Made by a program: the position numbers and the translations under genes. 5,918 bases of DNA from Actinomycetes bacterium (GTDB lineage: Bacteria > Actinomycetota > Thermoleophilia > RBG-16-64-13): NCBI GenBank assembly GCA_021815245.1, contig JAKAHF010000174.1, forward strand, positions 1 through 5,918, read 5' to 3'. Position 1 is the stretch's first letter. The number at the start of each line of letters is the position of its first letter. Below are positions 1 to 5,876 of this stretch, one piece after another. The notes beneath the pieces are model-generated. The model saw only the letters and a list, made by a program, of their open reading frames with translations. It did no database searches and was not told the DNA's origin.

Positions 1-2428
1 CTTCCATGAGCTCTTGAGCACTGTGGATGTTGAACTGGATGTGCCAGCCGTCGCGCCTCGCGTAGGTCTTGATGAGCGACGCCACCTTGCGCAGCTTCTC
101 ATCGGAGTTCAGTACCGCCTTGGAGAATTTCATGTTGTGGGCCACGCCCGCGCACTCGTAAGCGGTCGGATACTTCGTGGCCGACAAGATGAGGGCGGTC
201 GGGCCGTTGACGTCGCCGCCGGCCATGGCCGAGGTGCCGCCGTCATAGATCGGAGTGCCCGCGTAGCGACCGTTGGGCATGGCACCGACGGCCTTGCCCT
301 GGGTCACGTGACCGGCAGCCGCGCCCTTGAAGAGCATCGGCTTCTCGCCGGTTATCGGATCGGGACGGCTCTGCAGGATGCGCTGGGTGTCGCGCGAGGC
401 GCGGATGTACCAGTCGTCGACATAGTCGTCGTCGTTGCCGTACTTGGGGGCCTTCAGACACAGCTGGCGGATCTCCTCGTAGCCCTCCCAGTTGGCGTCC
501 ATGGCCTTGAGCAACTGATCCATGGTGACCAGCTTCTTGTCGAAGACGAGGTACTGCAGGTCGGCCAAGTAGTCGGCGACGTCGCAGATGCCCTTGTCGC
601 CCACCCAAGAGGCCTTGCCCAGCGGATAGCGGCAGCCGCCCTCGCGGGAAGCCATGCCGGCCGGGATGCAGTCGCGGTAGAGCATGCCTGCGCGATAGCC
701 GCTCATCGGGCTGTTGGCGGCTTCGGTCGTCCACCAGATGAAGTAGTGCTCGCGCATCTTCTCGGCGAAGTAGTCCTCCTGCTTGAGGAAGGCCTCGTAG
801 ACCTCTTCGATCGACGTCATGTTGCGCGGGTCGCCGGTGTGCAGGCCGACCTGCTTGCCCGTGCGCGGGTCGAAGCCGTCGTGCAGCGTGACTTCCATCA
901 CCTTCGTCTGCACGAGATTGAAAGCACCAGCCATGTGCTCGGCGCACTCGAGGTGGTAGCCCAGGCAGCCCGATGCGTTCCAGTTGCAGGCATCTTCGAT
1001 CGGCACGCCGCGGTCGACGTAGCGGCGGGTGCCCAGCTCGTCATTGAGGAAGGCGGGGTTGCCGCCGCCGAACTCACGGTTGCACTTGAGGGCGTGCACG
1101 ATGAAGTTCTCGTCTTGGCTCTCGTGGTAACGGACGTAGACGGCCGGCTCTGAGAGATGGATCTGCGCCATGACCTCGAGGACGATCCACGACACCTCAT
1201 TGGTGAGGTCGAAGCCGTGTTTGTCGCGGCCGCACAGCGTGACGTTGGGCAACTGGCTGCCCGGCGCGGCACGGTGCTCGCGCTTGATGGTGACGAGGTT
1301 TTCGACCTCGCGGATCTTCAGCCACATGGCGCCGATCAATTCGGCCGCCTCGGCGCGGGTGAGCTTGCCGGATTCGATGTCGGCCCTGTAGTAGGGATAC
1401 CAGAACTGGTCGATGCGGCCGACCGGCACCTCGGCGCGGTCGGAGCTCTCTTTCCAGGCCGCCAGGTGCATGAAGCGCACCGACTGCACGGCTTCCCAGA
1501 AGTCACGCGGCGGCTCCGCCGGCACACGGTCGCAGACGTCGGCGATCTTGAGGAGCTCGGCCTTGCGGACCGGGTCGGTCGCCTTCTCGGCCAACTCGCG
1601 GGCCAGAGCGGCATGCCGCTTCGCGAAGGTGATGACCGCCTCGAACATGATGACGATGGACTTCAGCAGGTACCACTTGCGCAAGGCATTGGTGCTGGCG
1701 CCCATCTCGCGGAAGCCCTCGGTCTTCATCTTGGCCATTTCGTCCTTGGCCAACTTGATGACGTAGTTGAAACCGTTGTGAAGCACGTCACCATTGGGTT
1801 GCACTACGCCGCCGCCGAAGGCGCCATTGCCCTGGAAGAGACCGCGGTCGGGATTCTCACGCACCGCGCGACCTTCGAAGAGCATTGCGTGGTCGAAGAG
1901 GAGGTCGAAATAGTCCTTGCCAAGTTCCTCTTCGAGAGCCACGTTCACGTAGTTGGTCGGATTCATGTGCTCGACCCAGTACTCGGCGTCGGCCTTGAGC
2001 TTCTTCAGATCGTCGGGGTCGATCACCGTCGAGGAGATGTCGCTCAGCTTGCGGTCGAACTTGCCGGTCTCGCACATGGTGAGGATCTCGCGCGGCTTCA
2101 TCGCGCACAGCATGTTGTTGCCGCGGATGAACTTCGTGGACGAACCGACGATGATCTCGGGATCACGGATGAGAATGGGGCACTCCTCCATCCTCTTCTG
2201 GAAAGCTTTGGCCCAGCGCAGGTCGACAGGCAGGGCTTCGGTCTCTTTCCACGATTCGGTGAAGAGCAGGGTGTCGTCTACGTACACCTGAGGCGCCGCA
2301 TCCTCCCACTCTTTCTTGAGCTTCTTAAGCCGCTCGGTCATAACGGTCACCGAGCCGATCTCCTTGGCAGCTTCAGGGTGGATCACACCTTGGATGACGG
2401 GAATGAACTTCGGACTCTCGGGTGCCAT
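1..2428 (-). CDS. Pyruvate formate-lyase family glycyl radical enzyme, substrate unknown (3' end outside the window)
   Basis: The minus-strand reading frame is open from ATG 2428-2426 to the left edge and gives 809 codons. AAGGGAG lies six bases upstream of the ATG and supports this start. GRE hallmarks appear in order: the N-terminal FTESWKETE motif (residues 56-64), a PAFLNDE stretch leading to the presumed thiyl cysteine Cys488 in SGCLGYH, PNGR at 718-721, a DGGTSA...GGD...GPTA stretch at 729-745, and the pre-glycyl strand (WHIQFNIHSAQE) at the very end. The RVxGY-type glycyl loop should follow within roughly 60-70 residues, outside the window, so the protein is probably about 870 residues long. 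Members are cytoplasmic, oxygen-sensitive dimers activated by a radical-SAM enzyme, which is not visible here. Cys488 is followed by Leu-Gly, not the x-Glu of dehydratases and decarboxylases, and the Cys+15 position is Phe503, not the Arg of benzylsuccinate synthase. It is not a clear member of a characterised subclass. Family call is secure; reaction unknown. Confidence 0.93.
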   Translation of the reverse strand, partial: MAPESPKFIPVIQGVIHPEAAKEIGSVTVMTERLKKLKKEWEDAAPQVYVDDTLLFTESWKETEALPVDLRWAKAFQKRMEECPILIRDPEIIVGSSTKFIRGNNMLCAMKPREILTMCETGKFDRKLSDISSTVIDPDDLKKLKADAEYWVEHMNPTNYVNVALEEELGKDYFDLLFDHAMLFEGRAVRENPDRGLFQGNGAFGGGVVQPNGDVLHNGFNYVIKLAKDEMAKMKTEGFREMGASTNALRKWYLLKSIVIMFEAVITFAKRHAALARELAEKATDPVRKAELLKIADVCDRVPAEPPRDFWEAVQSVRFMHLAAWKESSDRAEVPVGRIDQFWYPYYRADIESGKLTRAEAAELIGAMWLKIREVENLVTIKREHRAAPGSQLPNVTLCGRDKHGFDLTNEVSWIVLEVMAQIHLSEPAVYVRYHESQDENFIVHALKCNREFGGGNPAFLNDELGTRRYVDRGVPIEDACNWNASGCLGYHLECAEHMAGAFNLVQTKVMEVTLHDGFDPRTGKQVGLHTGDPRNMTSIEEVYEAFLKQEDYFAEKMREHYFIWWTTEAANSPMSGYRAGMLYRDCIPAGMASREGGCRYPLGKASWVGDKGICDVADYLADLQYLVFDKKLVTMDQLLKAMDANWEGYEEIRQLCLKAPKYGNDDDYVDDWYIRASRDTQRILQSRPDPITGEKPMLFKGAAAGHVTQGKAVGAMPNGRYAGTPIYDGGTSAMAGGDVNGPTALILSATKYPTAYECAGVAHNMKFSKAVLNSDEKLRKVASLIKTYARRDGWHIQFNIHSAQELME

Positions 2429-2433
2429 TCTGT

Positions 2434-2440
2434 CTCCCTT
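2434..2440 (-). promoter_or_regulatory. Ribosome-binding site of the GRE gene
   Basis: AAGGGAG on the minus strand lies five to six bases before ATG 2428. It fixes the start of the GRE and fits the usual N-terminal length of the family. Confidence 0.7.
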
Positions 2441-2481
2441 CACGACACGACTGCGTCTAGGGACTCTTCTTCATCCCTACA

Positions 2482-2512
2482 AGTGTTCTGTATACGGAAC
2501 AGTGTTCTGTAT
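2482..2512. repeat. 12-bp direct repeat AGTGTTCTGTAT, two copies
   Basis: AGTGTTCTGTAT occurs at 2482-2493 and again at 2501-2512, a period of 19 bp, or just under two helical turns. The first copy supplies the left half of the 18-bp palindrome; the second is an extra half-site starting at the palindrome's right end. The arrangement suggests cooperative or side-by-side binding of a regulator to the GRE promoter region. The repeat is seen directly; its function is inferred. Confidence 0.55.
2484..2501. promoter_or_regulatory. 18-bp near-perfect palindrome, candidate repressor operator
   Basis: TGTTCTGTATACGGAACA is an inverted repeat with 8 of 9 base pairs matching; only the sixth pair (T/G) fails. 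It lies in the gap upstream of the GRE gene, about 55 bp before its start codon and just downstream of a candidate promoter, where a bound dimer would block transcription. Size and symmetry are typical of operators for TetR-type and similar dimeric regulators. No regulator gene is in the window, so the protein that binds is unknown. Confidence 0.5.
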
Positions 2513-2524
2513 TCTACGATACTC

Positions 2525-2553
2525 ATTTTTCCCAAAAACCCGGCCTTTGTCAA
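2525..2553 (-). promoter_or_regulatory. Candidate promoter for the GRE gene
   Basis: The minus strand carries a perfect TTGACA -35 box (2553-2548), a 17-bp spacer, and AAAAAT (2530-2525), which matches four of six bases of the TATAAT -10 consensus. Transcription would start near 2518, leaving a leader of about 90 nt that contains the palindrome and direct repeat. The -10 element is weak, as would suit a regulated promoter. The rest of the 178-bp gap (2429-2606) holds only weak hairpins and no convincing terminator, so read-through from the SDR gene is also possible. Confidence 0.4.
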
Positions 2554-2606
2554 CCCTGCACCCAGCCGAAACCCCCCGGCCATAGCGACAACCTGCCCCG
2601 CACAGG

Positions 2607-3371
2607 TCACCAGGCGGTCCAGCCCCCATCGATGACCAGGTGCGCCCCCGTTATGTAGCTGGATTCATCCGATGCGAAGAATAGCGCTGCGTTCACCACG
2701 TCGTCGGGTGTGCCCACGCGCCCCAGGAGTATCCGCTGAGGGACCTCCACGGTCACTTCCAGTTCCTTGTCGAACCCACCTCTTTTCTCGGGGTTCGAGA
2801 TCATTCCCGGGACAATGGTGTTGGATCGTATGCCATGCACGGCCAATTCCCGAGCCAACGACCGCGAAAGGGCCAGCACTCCCCCCTTGGCAGCCGCGTG
2901 AGCGACGACCCCAATCGGTTGCCCGGCTATGCCCGCGATCGACGATACGTTGACGATCGACCCTCCTCCCGACTTCGTCATGAGCGGAACCGCGGCCTGC
3001 ACCATATAGAAGACAAGGCTGAGCTCGTTGTCGATCGTGAAGCGCCAATCATCGACCGTCATGTCGCTCAGCCACGCGAAACGTGGACCCGCGGCGTTGT
3101 TGTACAAGATGTCCAGACGACCGTATGTTCGCCCGGCCAGATCTACGAGACTCCGGGCGGCGGCGGGATCGCTCAGATCCACCGGCTCGAGCGATACCAT
3201 GCTGCCCCCGTCCCCGCGGACCTGGCTCACCGTGCACCGGCTACCCTCCACGTTGATGTCGCAGCCCACAATCCTCGCCCCCTCGCGGGCGAAGCGAAGC
3301 GCCGCGGCACGTCCCATCCCTTGGGCGGTGCCGGTTATGAGCGCCACCTTGCCTTCCAGCCGTCCGCCCAT
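2607..3371 (-). CDS. Classical short-chain dehydrogenase/reductase (SDR), NAD(H)-type, with His in place of the catalytic Tyr
   Basis: The 254-residue length is that of a classical SDR with a single Rossmann domain. Visible motifs are the cofactor loop TGTAQGMG (13-20), Asp38 after the second strand (which favours NAD over NADP), NNAAG (91-95), Asn115 in the active-site helix, VSS with Ser143/144, Lys162, and a C-terminal SYITGAHLVIDGGW segment. The usual Tyr-x-x-x-Lys reads His158-Ala-Ala-Ala-Lys162; the codon is CAC, one base from TAC. The expected reaction is interconversion of an alcohol and a ketone on a small cyclic, hydroxyacyl or steroid-like substrate, but the missing Tyr makes this uncertain. 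The start ATG is preceded by GAGGG overlapping the TGA of the flavoprotein gene nine bases upstream, which suggests translational coupling. Family call is secure; substrate unknown. Confidence 0.93.
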   Translation of the reverse strand: MGGRLEGKVALITGTAQGMGRAAALRFAREGARIVGCDINVEGSRCTVSQVRGDGGSMVSLEPVDLSDPAAARSLVDLAGRTYGRLDILYNNAAGPRFAWLSDMTVDDWRFTIDNELSLVFYMVQAAVPLMTKSGGGSIVNVSSIAGIAGQPIGVVAHAAAKGGVLALSRSLARELAVHGIRSNTIVPGMISNPEKRGGFDKELEVTVEVPQRILLGRVGTPDDVVNAALFFASDESSYITGAHLVIDGGWTAW

Positions 3372-3380
3372 CGTCGTCCC

Positions 3381-4844
3381 TCATGCCCCGCTCTGCCGAA
3401 CGTACTCAAGGGCGCTCCGGCCCGCGATGCGACCAGAGTTGAGAGCAAACGCCGAGGAGAGGCCCTGCGACGTGGTGATCGGGTAGCTGTCTCCATACAT
3501 CCCGCCCGCATCGAACCCGCCCGCGTACAGCCCGGCGATGACGGTGTTGTTCTTGTCGAGCACCCGCATCTCCTCGTCGACCCTGATGCCCCCCATCGTC
3601 CCGAGGGTCGCCGTGTGGGCTTTGACCGCGTAGAAGGTGGGCCCGAGCAGCGGGCGCAGAAAGGCTCGGTCCTTCGCGAACCGCCCGTCGTGCCCGTTGG
3701 CGCAATGTGCGTTGTACTCCTCGACTGTAGCCCACAGGGTCGCCGGCTCGATGCCGATCTGCTGGGCGAGGGCGTCGAGCGAATCGGCTATGAACACCTC
3801 GTTGCTGCCGGCAGAGAGTGCCGCCTGCATCTCTCTTCTCACGTTCACCGGCTTGTACCCGGCCAGGAACATCAGACCTAGGCTGCGGTCGATGCCCCGA
3901 TCGAGGAGGCTCTCGATGATGGAGTCGTCGAAGAGGCTGTACGTGAAACCATCGCTACTCCAGCGGGCGTTCACGTTGCCGGAGTTCGTGTCGCACAACG
4001 CGACGCTCTCGTCGCAGAACCTCTCGCCGCGAACGGTGACCCAGAGATCGGGCTGCACCGAGACGACCTCGACGTCGGTGCACCCAAGCGCGAATTCAGG
4101 TCCTACCGGCCCAACCCGGATCATCTCCTGCGCCCGCAGTCCCTCTTCGGCCGCCCCGGCTTCCCACGCCATGCGGATGCCGTCACCCATCTTGCCGGTA
4201 TTGCCCCACGCAAACAGATTCACGTCAAGTTCGTAGCCGGTGTACTTCTTCACCCATTCCTTGTTGTTCACGTAGCCACCGGTCGCGATGATCACCGCCT
4301 TGGCGGTCACCGGCAGTTCCTCGCCGTCCCGGTCGACCACCGCGCCGGTGATGCGGCCGGCCGTCTTGGTGAGCGCGGTGACCGGCGTTTCGGGCACGAT
4401 CTGCACACCTTTGCTCTTGGCCTGGGTCACAAGGGCCTTCACTACCGCTTCGCCGGTGCCCTCCACGACGTGATAGGTGGAGGGAACGCCGGGCATCATG
4501 GTCATCTGACCCGTGAACAGCACGCCCTGGTGTTTCAACCAGGCTATGGTCGCCGCCGACTCGTCGACTACCGCCCGCACGAGGCGGGCATTCGCCCTCC
4601 AATGACTGTATTCCATGATGCTCTTGAAGGCGTCGTCCTTGCTGTAGTCGATGAAGCGTTCGCGTTGCATCTCACTCTCGACGGCGAACGTGCCGCGGAA
4701 GAAGTTCGAGGTGCCGCCCAACGCGCGTTGCTTCTCGAAGACCGCTACCTTGGCCCCACCTTCGGCCAGGGTCAGCGCCGCCGCCAGACCAGTCCCACCG
4801 GAACCCGCAACCAGAATGTCGATCTCCACGGGAACAGTATTCAT
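3381..4844 (-). CDS. FAD-dependent oxidoreductase, fumarate reductase / 3-ketosteroid dehydrogenase flavoprotein superfamily
   Basis: The 487-residue protein has an N-terminal FAD-binding Rossmann motif GSGGTG (14-19) ending in Glu37 for the ribose, GGTSNFF just after it, the second FAD contact ATGGY (187-191), TLGTMGG (413-419), and a C-terminal FAD segment (AGGFDAGGMYGDSYP ... GRIAGRSA). The middle region is the capping domain. There is no signal peptide, heme domain or covalent-FMN domain, so it should be a cytoplasmic enzyme that takes electrons from an unknown partner. Such enzymes reduce or form a C=C bond next to a carbonyl or carboxylate. The HHTMGG histidine and the GANR arginine known from soluble fumarate reductases are not at the matching places (Gly415 and GDSY 451-454), so fumarate is an unlikely substrate. 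GGAGG sits five bases before the ATG, 33 bases after the VOC gene. Confidence 0.92.
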   Translation of the reverse strand: MNTVPVEIDILVAGSGGTGLAAALTLAEGGAKVAVFEKQRALGGTSNFFRGTFAVESEMQRERFIDYSKDDAFKSIMEYSHWRANARLVRAVVDESAATIAWLKHQGVLFTGQMTMMPGVPSTYHVVEGTGEAVVKALVTQAKSKGVQIVPETPVTALTKTAGRITGAVVDRDGEELPVTAKAVIIATGGYVNNKEWVKKYTGYELDVNLFAWGNTGKMGDGIRMAWEAGAAEEGLRAQEMIRVGPVGPEFALGCTDVEVVSVQPDLWVTVRGERFCDESVALCDTNSGNVNARWSSDGFTYSLFDDSIIESLLDRGIDRSLGLMFLAGYKPVNVRREMQAALSAGSNEVFIADSLDALAQQIGIEPATLWATVEEYNAHCANGHDGRFAKDRAFLRPLLGPTFYAVKAHTATLGTMGGIRVDEEMRVLDKNNTVIAGLYAGGFDAGGMYGDSYPITTSQGLSSAFALNSGRIAGRSALEYVRQSGA

Positions 4845-4877
4845 CTCGGCCTCCGATCTTCGAACTCGGCTCCCGCT

Positions 4878-5807
4878 CTAGTGCGGGATATGCAGGAACT
4901 CGACGGGTATGCCATCGGGATCGCGGGCATACACGAACACGCCCGGGTCGGGGTGGCCCGGTCCCGCGTCCAGCACCTTGGGGCTACAGAGGAGACTCAT
5001 CCCCGCCTGCACGAGTTCTCCGGCGATGCCGTCGACGTCCTCGCAGTCGAAGGCCACCTGCAGATGCCCGAAGTCTCCCCACAACGCGGCGAAGGGAAGG
5101 GACCTCCCCCGGGGATCGAGGGTCTCGAAGAGCTCGAGCATGCCTTGCTCCTCCCCATCTGCCGACAGCAGGCAGGAACGGACGCGGGCGCCCACCGACC
5201 CCACCACTTCGTCGATCAAGCCCGAGAAGTTCTCATGAATATCCACGACCATCTTCAATCCCAAGAAATCACGGTAGAAGGGCAGTGAACGGTCGAGGTC
5301 GCTGACAGCCACACCCGCGGAACAGGCACCACCGAACATCTGCTCGATGCCCGATGCGCCCGACCTGATCTCAACCAGGTTGCCCTCGGGATCTCTGCAA
5401 TAGACGAACTGATACGTCCCCAGTCCGGGGATCTCGGTCGTCCTCGGCACCGAGCAGAAGTCCACCCTGTCTCTGAGCGCCTCCCACACCAAGCCGACGT
5501 CCTTCGTGGCAAGGGTGATCTTGGAAACACCGACGTCGCCATAGCGAACAGTCCTCCGGATGGGCCGAGGCGCGGGTTCCACCATGCGGATGAACTCGAT
5601 CATGATGCCGCCGGCCCTCTGTTGCAGGGTCGCCCCGTAGAACACCGTTCTCGGGGAGCGAGTGACCTCGCACATGATCGCCTGCTCCGACTCTGCGAAT
5701 TCGGCGAACACCTCTGTGAAGCCCATGAGGTCGCGGTAGAAACCCATCATCGTTCCCAGGTCTCTCACGCCGATCGCCAAGTGATGAACTGCGGACACAC
5801 TAGACAA
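4878..5807 (-). CDS. Protein with two VOC (glyoxalase/extradiol dioxygenase-fold) domains, TTG start
   Basis: The 309-residue protein consists of two VOC domains, about residues 5-150 and 160-309. Each opens with a similar unit (VHHLAIGVRDL...FYRDLMGF; AGVAVSDLD...FYRDFLGL) and ends with a strand bearing Glu (NLVEIR, Glu146; PVEFLH, Glu303). The usual metal triad is His-His-Glu. Domain 1 shows His9 and Glu146 but Lys96 in place of the second His; domain 2 shows His248 and Glu303 but Ser163 in place of the first. The superfamily includes glyoxalase I, methylmalonyl-CoA epimerase and extradiol dioxygenases. Two-domain architecture resembles the dioxygenases, but a neighbouring GRE argues against oxygen chemistry, so an epimerase, lyase or isomerase role is more likely (inference). 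The start is TTG 5807, chosen because AAGGAGG lies seven bases upstream and the first domain begins at once; GTG at codon 4 is the alternative. A 6-bp hairpin (4871-4888) surrounds the stop codon. Confidence 0.9.
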   Translation of the reverse strand: MSSVSAVHHLAIGVRDLGTMMGFYRDLMGFTEVFAEFAESEQAIMCEVTRSPRTVFYGATLQQRAGGIMIEFIRMVEPAPRPIRRTVRYGDVGVSKITLATKDVGLVWEALRDRVDFCSVPRTTEIPGLGTYQFVYCRDPEGNLVEIRSGASGIEQMFGGACSAGVAVSDLDRSLPFYRDFLGLKMVVDIHENFSGLIDEVVGSVGARVRSCLLSADGEEQGMLELFETLDPRGRSLPFAALWGDFGHLQVAFDCEDVDGIAGELVQAGMSLLCSPKVLDAGPGHPDPGVFVYARDPDGIPVEFLHIPH

Positions 5808-5862
5808 CGAGCAGCCTCCTTCTGGCGGCAGATCCTTGGCACGCGGACGGCGCGGGGCTCAT
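5800..5862 (-). CDS. Possible 20-residue ORF overlapping the start of the VOC gene
   Basis: ATG 5862 is preceded at six bases by a consensus AGGAGG, and the frame stops at TAG 5802-5800, eight bases past the VOC start codon TTG 5807 and in a different frame. The predicted peptide is short, Ala/Arg-rich (Arg-Arg-Arg-Leu-Leu-Val-Val at its end) and resembles no family known to me. The VOC Shine-Dalgarno lies inside its AGA-AGG-AGG codons. It could be a coupling or leader ORF that delivers ribosomes to the poor TTG start, or chance. The good ribosome-binding site and the overlap support a role; the lack of any recognisable protein counts against a functional peptide. Confidence 0.3.
   Translation of the reverse strand: MSPAPSACQGSAARRRLLVV
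5815..5821 (-). promoter_or_regulatory. Ribosome-binding site deciding the TTG start of the VOC gene
   Basis: AAGGAGG on the minus strand is followed by a seven-base spacer and TTG 5807. This near-perfect site supports TTG over the downstream in-frame GTG, and may compensate for the weak start codon. Confidence 0.7.
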
Positions 5863-5870
5863 TATGAGCC
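5856..5870. repeat. Perfect 7-1-7 palindrome over the start of the small ORF
   Basis: GGCTCATTATGAGCC has two perfectly complementary 7-bp arms around one central base. In the minus-strand transcript it can fold as a 6-bp stem with a 3-nt UAA loop that includes the AUG of the small ORF and touches the end of its AGGAGG. It may therefore tune translation between the upstream gene and the VOC gene, or be a protein-binding site. It is not followed by a U-tract, so it is not an intrinsic terminator. Confidence 0.45.
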
Positions 5871-5876
5871 TCCTGC

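Noticed and set aside
2566..2583. GC-rich GCCG/CGGC inverted repeat downstream of the SDR gene
   Set aside because: The stem is four to five pairs with a wide loop and no U-tract; it is likely by chance in GC-rich DNA.
2591..2607. Hairpin ACCTG-7 nt-CAGGT at the end of the SDR gene as a terminator
   Set aside because: The stem has only five Watson-Crick pairs and no U-tract follows on the minus strand, so it does not qualify as an intrinsic terminator.
14..2635. Two long plus-strand open frames (14-1153 and 1157-2635) opposite the GRE gene
   Set aside because: They are antisense to a clearly conserved enzyme; their predicted proteins are rich in His, Val, Leu and Ala with no recognisable motif, as expected for the mirror of a high-GC gene. 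The second also runs across the promoter gap.
2835..3881. Plus-strand open frame of 348 codons across the SDR and flavoprotein genes
   Set aside because: It is antisense to two well-supported genes and shows no family motif; it is a high-GC shadow frame.
4871..4888. Six-bp hairpin TCCCGC/GCGGGA around the VOC stop codon
   Set aside because: There is no U-tract and the next gene starts 33 bases on with a good ribosome-binding site. It may slow decay or read-through but cannot be called a terminator.
4470..5288. Plus-strand open frame of 272 codons across the flavoprotein and VOC genes
   Set aside because: It overlaps conserved parts of both real genes in antisense and has no motif of its own.
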